Origin: Carboxylicivirga linearis
GTDB lineage: Bacteria > Bacteroidota > Bacteroidia > Bacteroidales > Marinilabiliaceae
Direction of reading: 5' to 3'
Length of the DNA: 64,000 nucleotides
NCBI RefSeq assembly: GCF_018271995.1
Contig: NZ_JAGUCO010000001.1
Coordinates: 310,001 to 374,000 of the forward strand
Below are positions 1 through 7,927 of this stretch, in pieces; the first letter of the stretch is position 1; each line of letters opens with the position of its first letter. Below the pieces are notes generated by a model. That model saw only the letters and a program-made list of their open reading frames with translations. It did not search any database and was not told the origin of the DNA. A program made the position numbers and the translations under genes.

Positions 1-1
1 T

Positions 2-196
2 CTTAAAAAAGATACTGTGATGAGGCCTGAAAATGTAAAAGAATCTTTAGCTGGAACTGATGTTGAAGAGTGGGATTTTAATTTTAATTATTCTCATGTC
101 ACACCATTTCCACTACTTACTAATAAATTGGTAACTCAGGTCAACGAGGCTTTTGACAAGTTGATGGTTAAAGCCGCTTTGCTTTTTACAATTTAA
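2..196 (+). CDS. C-terminal 64 residues of an unidentified protein (cut by window start)
   Basis: An open frame enters from the left edge in frame 2 and ends at a TAA at 194-196. The visible tail ends VKAALLFTI and shows no motif I recognise, no membrane helix and no sorting signal. It is followed within about 25 bases by a strong hairpin, so it is the last gene of a plus-strand transcription unit and converges on the transketolase gene. The family cannot be called from this fragment. Confidence 0.55.
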   Translation, partial: LKKDTVMRPENVKESLAGTDVEEWDFNFNYSHVTPFPLLTNKLVTQVNEAFDKLMVKAALLFTI

Positions 197-220
197 TATC
201 GGGATTGATCTGAAGAAAAA

Positions 221-254
221 AAGGAGCTGACTTAACGAAGTCAGCTCCTTTTTT
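221..254. terminator. Bidirectional intrinsic terminator
   Basis: A perfect 12-bp inverted repeat (221-232 with 239-250) has a 6-base loop. It is followed by a T run on the plus strand and preceded by an A run that becomes a T run on the minus strand. It lies between two convergent genes, so it can end both the partial gene and tkt. Confidence 0.9.
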
Positions 255-270
255 GCCATTATATTATCTA

Positions 271-2295
271 CTAACCAAGTATTTCGGTTACTTGCTTAAA
301 TACATTGTCGCCTGTAAAGCCGAATTCTTTATCAAGAACAGTATAAGGGGCTGAATAACCAAAGTGATTTAGTCCCCAAACTTTGCCATTAGCGCCAACT
401 AATCCTTCCAGTGTAACAGCTAAACCGGCTGTCATACCAAAGCGTTTTACATTGACTGGCAATATTTCATTCTGATAAGCCTCATCCTGAGTTCGGAAAA
501 GTCCCTCGGAAATAACCGAAACCACATTAACCTTCAATCCTTTTTGATCGCGAAGTAATTTAGCTCCTTCAACTAAAGTACTTACTTCTGAACCTGATGC
601 TAACAATACAATGTCAGGCTGATCGGCATCTTTTTCAACAATATAAGCTCCTTTTTTAGCTTGCAATGCTGTTTGGTAAGATCCATTTGGAAGCTGAGTA
701 ATGTTCTGACGAGATAGAATTAATGCAGTTGGTGTTTGAGTATTCTCCAAAGCCATCTGCCAGGCAACTGTAGTTTCATCGGCATCAGCAGGACGAACGA
801 CCAACATGCTGTTTTGCCCGTGATGGTTTTGTAACTTCTCCATCAAACGTATTTGCGCTTCCTGTTCTATTGGTTGGTGTGTAGGACCATCTTCCCCAAC
901 ACGGAATGCATCGTGAGTCCAAACGTATTTAACAGGTAATTGCATTAATCCAGCCATACGAGCAGCCGGCTTCATGTAATCAGAGAATACAAAGAAAGTT
1001 CCGCAAACAGGAATTACACCACCATGAAGTGCCATACCATTAGCAACGGCTCCCATGGTTAACTCGGCAACTCCAATTTGAAGAAATGCTCCTGAGAAAT
1101 CTCCTTTTTTAAAGATGGTTGTTTTCTTAAGAAATCCATCTGTTTTATCTGAGTTAGCTAAATCGGCCGACATCACAATCATATTTTCAACCTGATCGGC
1201 AAAGGCAGCTAATGCAGCAGCTGAGGCAGCACGTGTAGCTGAATTTGCTTTTTGCTCAATGGCTGCGTAATCAACTTCAGGAGCCTCACCAGATACATAT
1301 TTGGCTAATTTTTCAGCTAATTCAGGGTTTGCTTTTTCCCACTCTGCTTGTTCTGCTTTTTTAGCAGCAGCCTCTTTAGCTTTCTCTTCATTAACTTTAG
1401 CATAGGCCTCAGCAACTTCAGGGAATATCTGGAATGGATTTTCAGGATCAGCACCCAGATTTTTTATTGAGTCAGCAAATGAAGCACCTGCCGCACTTAA
1501 AGGTTGCCCATGAGTAGAAACCATTTTTTCAAAAGAAGCACCATCTTCTTTTACAGCTCCTTTACCCATAATGGTTTTACCAATAATAAGGAATGGTTTT
1601 TCTGTTTCAGCGTTGGCAGCATCTAAAGCTTTTCGAATCTCATCATGGTCGTTGCCGTCAATGGTCATGGTTGCCCATCCCCAGGCTTCATATTTTGCAG
1701 CGGTATCCTCAATGGTAACATCGTTGGTTGTTGTTGATAACTGAATGTCGTTTGAATCATAGAACATTACCAGATTGCTAAGACCTAAATTACCAGCAAT
1801 ACGACCAGTACCTTGAGAAATTTCTTCCTGAATACCACCATCAGAAATGAAGGTATACGTTTTGTGACTCATCCATTCTCCGAAACGAGCAGTTAAGAAG
1901 CGTTCAGCAATGGCAGCACCCAAAGCCATGGTATGACCTTGGCCTAATGGGCCAGAGGTGTTTTCAACTCCACGTTCAACATCTACTTCAGGGTGTCCGG
2001 GAGTTGGACTTCCCCATTGTCTGAAGTTGGAAAGTTCTTCCATAGAATAAGTACCTGTCAATGCTAATATTGAATATAGCATAGGTGACATGTGACCAGG
2101 ATCTAAGAAAAAACGATCGCGGTTAAACCATTTGCGGTCGCTTGGATCATAATTTAAATACTCAGAAAACAGCACATGAATAAAATCTGCTCCTCCCATG
2201 GCACCTCCGGGGTGTCCTGATTTGGCTTTTTCAACCATTGCTGCTGATAATACTCTGATGTTGTCAGCTGCTTTTTTCGAAATGTTTTTGTCCAT
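271..2295 (-). CDS. tkt: Transketolase
   Basis: Thiamine-diphosphate enzyme of the non-oxidative pentose phosphate pathway, moving two-carbon ketol units between sugar phosphates in the cytoplasm. At 674 residues it has the usual full length. Visible hallmarks are SGHPGG (residues 26-31) with H28, DPGHMSP around H68, GPLGQG (115-120) and the ThDP/metal-binding stretch beginning SDGGIQEE. The pyrimidine-binding and C-terminal domains follow an Ala/Glu/Lys-rich linker. It starts at ATG 2295. The gene stands alone, with a long hairpin in its leader at 2345-2387 and a shared terminator downstream at 221-254. Family assignment is secure; the leader structure is the only unusual point. Confidence 0.96.
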   Translation of the reverse strand: MDKNISKKAADNIRVLSAAMVEKAKSGHPGGAMGGADFIHVLFSEYLNYDPSDRKWFNRDRFFLDPGHMSPMLYSILALTGTYSMEELSNFRQWGSPTPGHPEVDVERGVENTSGPLGQGHTMALGAAIAERFLTARFGEWMSHKTYTFISDGGIQEEISQGTGRIAGNLGLSNLVMFYDSNDIQLSTTTNDVTIEDTAAKYEAWGWATMTIDGNDHDEIRKALDAANAETEKPFLIIGKTIMGKGAVKEDGASFEKMVSTHGQPLSAAGASFADSIKNLGADPENPFQIFPEVAEAYAKVNEEKAKEAAAKKAEQAEWEKANPELAEKLAKYVSGEAPEVDYAAIEQKANSATRAASAAALAAFADQVENMIVMSADLANSDKTDGFLKKTTIFKKGDFSGAFLQIGVAELTMGAVANGMALHGGVIPVCGTFFVFSDYMKPAARMAGLMQLPVKYVWTHDAFRVGEDGPTHQPIEQEAQIRLMEKLQNHHGQNSMLVVRPADADETTVAWQMALENTQTPTALILSRQNITQLPNGSYQTALQAKKGAYIVEKDADQPDIVLLASGSEVSTLVEGAKLLRDQKGLKVNVVSVISEGLFRTQDEAYQNEILPVNVKRFGMTAGLAVTLEGLVGANGKVWGLNHFGYSAPYTVLDKEFGFTGDNVFKQVTEILG

Positions 2296-2344
2296 TACAG
2301 TTTTAGATTAATGATTTCACCTTACCTTCAGGTAGATGGAACTT

Positions 2345-2387
2345 GCTGAAAAATGCTTCCTTATGAGAAAGGGAGCATTTTATCAGC
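2345..2387 (-). promoter_or_regulatory. Long hairpin in the tkt 5' leader
   Basis: On the minus strand, 2383-2387 and 2374-2381 pair with 2345-2349 and 2350-2357 (13 bp with one bulged base). The stem continues after one mismatch through CCTT/AAGG to a 6-base loop. It lies about 50-90 nt upstream of the tkt ATG. The T run sits inside the stem rather than after it, so it looks like a leader structure more than an ordinary terminator. Confidence 0.55.
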
Positions 2388-2553
2388 TTGTTTCTAATGT
2401 TGAATTAACTAAACAACAATAGATCAGTCTTCAAACCGTTTGTAAAAATACATTTTTTTCAGAGTAACTTAAATTTTCAGAGGCTTGTTTTTGATTCTTT
2501 ATGTATTTGGAAAAGTTTCACTTAAGGGATTCTGCATCTGACAAGCAAAAGAT

Positions 2554-2561
2554 TAACTTTG
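2554..2561 (+). promoter_or_regulatory. Bacteroidota -7 box for pdxB
   Basis: TAACTTTG matches TAnnTTTG and sits 18 bases before the pdxB ATG. The expected -33 TTTG is only weakly matched (TTCTG near 2530), so the call rests mainly on the -7 element and its position. Confidence 0.4.
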
Positions 2562-2579
2562 TAAGCATAACTAAAGAAT

Positions 2580-3713
2580 ATGAAAATAATAGCTGACGAT
2601 AAAATACCCTTCTTAAATGGGGTGTTTGAAAATATCTGTGAAATAAACTATCTGCCTGGTGCGCAAATTACAAATGAAGTTCTTAAAGATGCTGATGCAT
2701 TAATCACACGTACACGCACCAAATGCAATCAAAATAGTCTGCAAGGAAGCTGTGTGAAAATGATTGCCTCTGCAACTATTGGCTTTGATCATATTGATAC
2801 TAAGTATTGCGAGGATAACGATATAAAATGGACCAATGCACCTGGTTGTAATGCGGAATCGGTGAAACAATATATAGCATCCGTTTTTGGGATGCTGGTG
2901 ATTGAAAAAGGATGGATTCTGAAGGGTAAAAAAATTGCAGTTGTTGGAGTTGGTAATGTGGGAAGCAGAATTGCAAAACTTTCAGAAGCGTTAGGTATGC
3001 ATGTTTATAAAGTAGATCCACCCAGGGCACGAGCAGAAAAAGATGAGCAGTTTTATGAATTAAAAGAAATAGTTGGTGACATGGATATCGTTACTTTTCA
3101 TACGCCACTAAACAAGGAAGGCGATGATAAGACCTATCATTTATGCAACGATGAACTACTTTCGATGATGAAAGAAACAACATTGGTAATTAATTCATCA
3201 AGAGGAGAAGTAATTGATGGCAATGCTCTGAAGAAAGCCTTAGCTGAAGAACAAATGGCTGCTGCAGTTTTGGATGTATGGGAAAAAGAGCCTGAAATTG
3301 ATAAAGAGTTAATGAATAAGGTTTGGCTTGCAACTCCTCATATTGCCGGATATTCGTTAGATGGCAAAGCTAATGGAACCATGATGAGTGTTCAGGCTAT
3401 TAGTCGTGAATTTAATTTAGGACTTGATGATTGGGAGCCAAATAATATACCTCTTCCTAAAAAGAATGCAATTGATATTGATTGCACTTTCTTAAGCGAT
3501 GAGCAGGTACTAGCGAATACTTTTGTTCAAACTTACGCTATTAAGGAGGATGATATTAGGTTGCGGATGAAGACGAATGAGTTTGAAAAACAAAGAGGAA
3601 ATTATCCGATTAGAAGAGAGTTTAAAGCCTTTGAAGTTAATCTTCACAAAGGTAATGATGAACAGATAAGTTTACTTAAATCGGTAGGATTCGAGAATGT
3701 TACCAGAACGTAA
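2580..3713 (+). CDS. pdxB: 4-phosphoerythronate dehydrogenase
   Basis: NAD-dependent D-2-hydroxyacid dehydrogenase that oxidises 4-phospho-D-erythronate in the DXP-dependent route to pyridoxal phosphate. The 377 residues fit PdxB: a Rossmann core with GVGNVGS (123-129), the catalytic triad visible as R208 (SSRGE), E237 (WEKEPE) and H254 (TPHIAGYS), and the extra C-terminal domain that separates PdxB from other hydroxyacid dehydrogenases. The start is ATG 2580. It diverges from tkt and stands alone; the hairpin that follows reads better as the terminator of the opposite gene. Substrate assignment follows from the family, not from neighbours. Confidence 0.93.
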   Translation: MKIIADDKIPFLNGVFENICEINYLPGAQITNEVLKDADALITRTRTKCNQNSLQGSCVKMIASATIGFDHIDTKYCEDNDIKWTNAPGCNAESVKQYIASVFGMLVIEKGWILKGKKIAVVGVGNVGSRIAKLSEALGMHVYKVDPPRARAEKDEQFYELKEIVGDMDIVTFHTPLNKEGDDKTYHLCNDELLSMMKETTLVINSSRGEVIDGNALKKALAEEQMAAAVLDVWEKEPEIDKELMNKVWLATPHIAGYSLDGKANGTMMSVQAISREFNLGLDDWEPNNIPLPKKNAIDIDCTFLSDEQVLANTFVQTYAIKEDDIRLRMKTNEFEKQRGNYPIRREFKAFEVNLHKGNDEQISLLKSVGFENVTRT

Positions 3714-3715
3714 AT

Positions 3716-3751
3716 AATTAAAAACTCCCCATACCTGGTTGGATGGGGAGT
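3716..3751 (-). terminator. Terminator of the cDPGS-like gene
   Basis: A 9-bp perfect inverted repeat pairs 3724-3732 with 3743-3751 around a 10-base loop. On the minus strand it is followed by a T-rich tail, while the plus-strand side has no T run, so it mainly ends the minus-strand gene at 3771. Confidence 0.75.
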
Positions 3752-3770
3752 CAATCAGAAATCCAAATAA

Positions 3771-5117
3771 TTACAACTTCACTCCAGTCAGATGTTTCTG
3801 AATAATAAATTCTTTCAATTGTTCTTTTAGTGTTGGGAAACCAATTTCCTGTAGATCGTAATGTACCCTTGTATTGGGTTTATTAATTTTAATAATTCTG
3901 TTCAAGTCAATTGGTGTACCAATTATTACAGAATCACATGGTACAGCATCAATCGTTGCCTGTAGGTCTTTAATCTGTTCATCGCCATAACCCATTGCAG
4001 GAAGTAGAGCTCCGATATTAGGATATGTTTTATATGTTTCAACTAATTTACCTTTAGCATAAGATCGTGGATCAATAATTTCTGAGGCACCGTATTTTTT
4101 AGCTGCCACTGTTCCGGCTCCAATCTTCATCTCACCATGTGTTAGAGTGGGGCCGTCTTCAATTACCAGTACTTTTTTCCCTTTTATAACTGAAATGTCA
4201 TCTACCATAATTGGTGAAGCTCCATCAATAACCACAGCCTTAGGATTAGCCATTTCAATATTGGCTCTAAGTTGATTGATATTTTCAGGTGATGCGCTAT
4301 CTATTTTGTTGATGATAATAATATCTGCCATTCGCAGATTAACCTCGCCCGGATAATAGCTTAATTCGTGGTTAACACGATGAGGATCTGTAACTGTTAT
4401 CGAAAGATCTGGTTGATAGAAAGAAAAATCGTTGTTGCCACCATCCCATAAAATAACATCACATCCATCCGGATCATTTTCAGCCTCCTCAAGTATAGCC
4501 TCATAATCAACCCCTGAATAAATAACATTGCCACGAACAACATGTGGTTCGTATTCTTCCATTTCTTCAATGGTACATTTATGAAAGCTTAAATCTTCAA
4601 TGCTGGCAAAGCGTTGTATTCGTTGTCGAACCAAATCACCATAAGGCATGGGATGACGAACGGCCACTACTCTGAGTCCTTCTTGCATTAATAGTTCAAT
4701 AATCTTTCTTGAAGTCTGACTCTTGCCACATCCGGTGCGGGTTGCACAAACCGAAATAACAGGTTTGTTACTCTTTATCATGGTGTCATTGGGACCTAAT
4801 AACATAAATGAAGCGCCTGCTGCATTTACCCGGGCCGATACTTCCATTACCCTTTTGTATGGCACGTCGCTGTATGAAAATACGCAGGTGTTAATTTCAT
4901 ATTCCTGAATCAATTTTTCCAGATCCTGTTCTGCATAAATAGGAATGCCGTCCGGATAATTTGGACCGGCTAATTCAGTAGGATACTTTCTTCCATCTAT
5001 ATCGGGTATTTGAGCCGCAGTAAAGGCAACCACCGAAAACTCGTTATTATGCCTGAAATAAGTGTTGAAGTTGTGGAAATCTCTTCCTGCAGCTCCGATA
5101 ATAATGACTCGTTTCAT
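3771..5117 (-). CDS. Cyclic 2,3-diphosphoglycerate synthetase-like P-loop protein
   Basis: The 448-residue protein begins with a Rossmann-like segment (MKRVIIIGAAGRDFHNF) and then a P-loop NTPase module with Walker A TRTGCGKSQTSR. A Walker-B-like VILWDGGNNDF and a nucleotide-specificity-like INKID follow. This matches the family annotated as cyclic 2,3-diphosphoglycerate synthetase, characterised in thermophilic methanogens, where the product is an osmolyte and thermoprotectant. In mesophilic Bacteroidota its product is unknown, so the family name should not be taken as function. It is monocistronic, starts at ATG 5117, has its own terminator at 3716-3751 and carries an unusual leader with competing hairpins (5139-5181). 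A GTPase or chaperone-like role is an alternative. Confidence 0.75.
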   Translation of the reverse strand: MKRVIIIGAAGRDFHNFNTYFRHNNEFSVVAFTAAQIPDIDGRKYPTELAGPNYPDGIPIYAEQDLEKLIQEYEINTCVFSYSDVPYKRVMEVSARVNAAGASFMLLGPNDTMIKSNKPVISVCATRTGCGKSQTSRKIIELLMQEGLRVVAVRHPMPYGDLVRQRIQRFASIEDLSFHKCTIEEMEEYEPHVVRGNVIYSGVDYEAILEEAENDPDGCDVILWDGGNNDFSFYQPDLSITVTDPHRVNHELSYYPGEVNLRMADIIIINKIDSASPENINQLRANIEMANPKAVVIDGASPIMVDDISVIKGKKVLVIEDGPTLTHGEMKIGAGTVAAKKYGASEIIDPRSYAKGKLVETYKTYPNIGALLPAMGYGDEQIKDLQATIDAVPCDSVIIGTPIDLNRIIKINKPNTRVHYDLQEIGFPTLKEQLKEFIIQKHLTGVKL

Positions 5118-5138
5118 ACGCGTTGTTTTAGGATGAAG

Positions 5139-5181
5139 GGGCTATCCTCAAAAAATTATAGGGTATCTTTGGCGATAGCCC
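5139..5181 (-). promoter_or_regulatory. Leader with mutually exclusive hairpins before the cDPGS-like gene
   Basis: On the minus strand GGGCTATC (5174-5181) can pair either with GATACCC (5161-5167, one bulge), giving a hairpin followed by a run of six T (5150-5155), or with GATAGCCC (5139-5146, perfect 8 bp). The first form resembles a terminator and the second would undo it. Such geometry is typical of attenuators or riboswitch expression platforms. The ligand and the upstream promoter were not identified. Confidence 0.4.
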
Positions 5182-5360
5182 ATACAATTTGTTAATTGGT
5201 TTGTTATACTACAGATCGGTGTTCAATCGTTCTGATTTCTTTAAAAGGTATATTAAATTTAAGGCTTATGTTATTAATATACACGTTTATTGAAGGTGTT
5301 AAGAAACAGGTTTTTAGTATTGGATATCGAATGTGGTTTTATTATCTTTAGTAGTTTTGT

Positions 5361-5948
5361 ATGAATTTTTTGGCACACTTATATCTTTCCGGCGATAATC
5401 CTTTAATTCAAATAGGAAACTTTATTGGTGATCATGTAAAAGGACGTAATTATCTTAGGTATTCATCAGAAATACAACAAGGTATATTACTTCATAGAAA
5501 GATTGATTCATATACCGATACACATCCTCTTGTAAAGCAGAGTAGCAAACGTTTATATGAAAAGTATGGTCGTTATTCAGGCATTATAATAGATGTGTTT
5601 TACGATCATTATTTAGGGAAGAACTGGATGCTTTTTTCTGATGTCAAGTTGTCGAAATATGTTTCTCGGGTTCATAAAACCTTGTTAAGTAATTATTTTA
5701 AGTTGCCCAGGGAGGTTAAAAGTTTTCTTCCTTTTATGGTTAAAAGTCGTAGGTTGGAGACCTATGCTACGGTGGAAGGAATACATCGCAGCTTGCAGAT
5801 TATGTCTAATTATTCTTCTTTACCAGCTCATGCCGATTGGGCAATAGAACAAATGCGCCAATTTGATAAGGAGTTTAATGAGGAATTTTTAGCCTTTTTT
5901 AATGAGGTGAAGCAAATGGCCGAACAAGAGTTGCTTAGGCTAGCGTAG
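5361..5948 (+). CDS. acpH: Acyl carrier protein phosphodiesterase (AcpH family, DUF479)
   Basis: The family removes the 4'-phosphopantetheine arm from holo-ACP in the cytoplasm. The 195-residue length and the N-terminal MNFLAHLYLSGDN are typical. The HD-like metal residues are spread over GNFIGDHVKG (about 18-27), LHRKIDSYTDTHP (about 44-56) and DVFYDHYLG. The start at ATG 5361 is supported because the conserved N-terminus begins there. A TAGTTTTG box ends one base before this ATG, too close to serve as its promoter in the usual geometry. The gene converges on prmC and their ends overlap by 14 bases without an obvious terminator. Confidence 0.88.
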   Translation: MNFLAHLYLSGDNPLIQIGNFIGDHVKGRNYLRYSSEIQQGILLHRKIDSYTDTHPLVKQSSKRLYEKYGRYSGIIIDVFYDHYLGKNWMLFSDVKLSKYVSRVHKTLLSNYFKLPREVKSFLPFMVKSRRLETYATVEGIHRSLQIMSNYSSLPAHADWAIEQMRQFDKEFNEEFLAFFNEVKQMAEQELLRLA

Positions 5949-6789
5949 CCTTCATCATTCGGGCTTTACCCTGTAAATCTTTTCGGCATTCAATGTCAAT
6001 GTATCCCATATCTTTCAATAGATTAGTCATTTCTTGCTCTAAATATTCATTGATCTCGAAAAATAGAGAGCCTTTATTAACTAAAGCCTTTTTCCCCAGT
6101 TGAGCAATGGTTCGGTAAAAAATTAAAGGATCATTATCTTCTACAAATAGGGCCAGATGAGGTTCGTGCTTCAGAACATTGTCTTCCATCAGTTTTTTCT
6201 CGAGATTACGCACATACGGAGGATTGCTAACTATGCATGTAAATGGTAAATTAACTGATGAGCATTGCAATACATCCACCTTTTTAAAGTTAACATCAAG
6301 TTGCAGGTTTTTGCCATTCTGCCTTGCTATTTGTAATGCTTCATCAGAAATATCCCAGGCTTCCACATCAGAATCAGGCAGGTTATTTTTTAAAGCAAGA
6401 GGAATACATCCACTACCGGTGCCAATATCAAGAATGCGTGATTTATTTGTTTGTGAATCATTCAAAATCCAATGAACCAACTCTTCTGTTTCTGATCTTG
6501 GTATCAGTACGGCAGGAGAAACATTTAAAACCAAATCATAGAATTCAGTATGTCCCAAAATATATTGTAATGGTTCTGATTGAGCTAACCGTTTAATTAT
6601 TTCTTCAAGCTTTGTTGCCTGATCTTCTTTTAAACAGTCATCATTCAAAAGAAGTAATTGTGTTGGTGTTACATTTAAAACATCCTGTAAAATCAGTTTG
6701 CTAAACTGAGTTATTTCGTGCTCAGGGTAAATGTTTTTGAGCCGGGTTGTTAGTAATGTCTTAAAATGTTGAATTCCTGAAAGAGCCAT
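5935..6789 (-). CDS. prmC: Peptide chain release factor N5-glutamine methyltransferase
   Basis: SAM-dependent enzyme that methylates the GGQ glutamine of release factors RF1 and RF2. It has the N-terminal helical domain, the SAM-binding ILDIGTGSGCIPLAL and the catalytic NPPYV motif. I place the start at ATG 6789 (284 residues). A longer frame to 6810 begins with TTG and would run into a perfect -7 box (TACATTTG, 6808-6815 on the minus strand). The gene is divergent from ribD, with only about 36 bases between the two ATGs, and its 3' end overlaps acpH by 14 bases. Confidence 0.93.
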   Translation of the reverse strand: MALSGIQHFKTLLTTRLKNIYPEHEITQFSKLILQDVLNVTPTQLLLLNDDCLKEDQATKLEEIIKRLAQSEPLQYILGHTEFYDLVLNVSPAVLIPRSETEELVHWILNDSQTNKSRILDIGTGSGCIPLALKNNLPDSDVEAWDISDEALQIARQNGKNLQLDVNFKKVDVLQCSSVNLPFTCIVSNPPYVRNLEKKLMEDNVLKHEPHLALFVEDNDPLIFYRTIAQLGKKALVNKGSLFFEINEYLEQEMTNLLKDMGYIDIECRKDLQGKARMMKATLA

Positions 6790-6807
6790 TTTTTGTATCT
6801 TGTGGCG

Positions 6808-6815
6808 CAAATGTA
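6808..6815 (-). promoter_or_regulatory. -7 box for prmC
   Basis: The minus strand reads TACATTTG, an exact TAnnTTTG. It lies 18 bases upstream of the prmC ATG at 6789. A possible -33 TTG on the minus strand (6839-6841) would fall inside the start of ribD with a spacer of 23, longer than ideal. Confidence 0.4.
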
Positions 6816-6825
6816 CAAAACCGCA

Positions 6826-7887
6826 ATGAATACACTTTCAATACACGAAAAATATATGCAACGTTGTTTGCAATTAGCCCAAATGGCCGAGGGACATACT
6901 TATTCAAACCCTTTGGTTGGAAGTGTAATTGTTCATGAAGGAAGGATCATTGGTGAGGGATATCATCGAAAAGCAGGAGAGCCTCATGCAGAGGTGAATG
7001 CAGTTGCTTCGGTAAAAGATAAATCGTTATTATCTGGATCTACTTTATATGTTAATTTAGAACCATGTGCACATTACGGTAAAACACCTCCCTGTTCCAA
7101 GTTGATTATTGATAATAAAATACCTCATGTAGTTATAGGTTGTATCGATGATTTCTCGGAAGTAGCAGGTAAGGGAGTAGAAATGATGGAAAAGGCGGGT
7201 GTGAAGGTCGAATATGGAATCCTGGAAAAAGAAAGCCGTGAGTTAAACCGGCGATTTTTCACCTTTCATAATAAAAAAAGACCCTATGTTATCTTAAAGT
7301 GGGCACAGACCTTAGATGGATTTCTGGATATTGACAGGGATAGTAGCTTGTTTGGTCAGCCTACCTGGATTACCAATGCCTGGGCACGCAGGGCTGTGCA
7401 TAAGCAGCGAAGAACAGAACAAGCTATTTTGGTAGGAACCTATACCGCATTGAAAGATAACCCTTCTTTAACAGTTAGAGATTGGGTTGGTCCACAACCT
7501 TTACGAATTGTAATTGACAGAAAGTGTCAGCTTACTTCAGAATATCATTTAATGGATAACTCTTGTCCAACTATTGTTATCAATAGCCTGAAGGATGATA
7601 AGGGGTGGTTGATTGAATTTATAAAAGCAGATTTTGATCAGAATCTACCTGAACAAATATTGCAAATACTTTGGGAGAAAGGAATTCAATCAGTTATTAT
7701 AGAAGGTGGACATGCAACATTAGATTCATTTATTATGCATAACCTTTGGGACGAGGCGCACAAATACATTGGAAATACCTTTTTTGAAAGCGGAGTAAAA
7801 GCTCCGGTGGTGCATGGAAAAATTGTTGAACAGAGCGTTTTTGGTGATAGTCGCCTGTTTGTGTATCGCAATAATATTGTATTTTAG
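6826..7887 (+). CDS. ribD: Bifunctional diaminohydroxyphosphoribosylaminopyrimidine deaminase / 5-amino-6-(5-phosphoribosylamino)uracil reductase
   Basis: Catalyses the second and third steps of riboflavin synthesis. The N-terminal cytidine-deaminase-like domain shows the zinc site HAEVNA and EPCAHYGKTPPC. The C-terminal RibD reductase domain follows, with KWAQTLDG and the conserved IIEGG near the end. I chose ATG 6826 (MNTLSIHEKYMQRCLQ, 353 residues); an in-frame ATG at 6811 is possible and an upstream TTG at 6793 is unlikely. It diverges from prmC, and cls follows 40 bases downstream on the same strand. No other rib gene is nearby and no FMN riboswitch was seen. Confidence 0.93.
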   Translation: MNTLSIHEKYMQRCLQLAQMAEGHTYSNPLVGSVIVHEGRIIGEGYHRKAGEPHAEVNAVASVKDKSLLSGSTLYVNLEPCAHYGKTPPCSKLIIDNKIPHVVIGCIDDFSEVAGKGVEMMEKAGVKVEYGILEKESRELNRRFFTFHNKKRPYVILKWAQTLDGFLDIDRDSSLFGQPTWITNAWARRAVHKQRRTEQAILVGTYTALKDNPSLTVRDWVGPQPLRIVIDRKCQLTSEYHLMDNSCPTIVINSLKDDKGWLIEFIKADFDQNLPEQILQILWEKGIQSVIIEGGHATLDSFIMHNLWDEAHKYIGNTFFESGVKAPVVHGKIVEQSVFGDSRLFVYRNNIVF

Positions 7888-7927
7888 CTTTCCATAATTC
7901 AATATCTAATTCGAATCTATATTTTAT

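Noticed and set aside
5352-5359. TAGTTTTG as the acpH promoter box
   Set aside because: It ends one base before the ATG, which would put the transcript start inside the gene. The conserved N-terminus makes a downstream start unlikely.
5935-5948. Overlapping 3' ends of acpH and prmC (and of cls with the SDR) as evidence for sequencing error
   Set aside because: Both proteins of each pair have normal C-termini and lengths; short convergent overlaps are ordinary in compact genomes.
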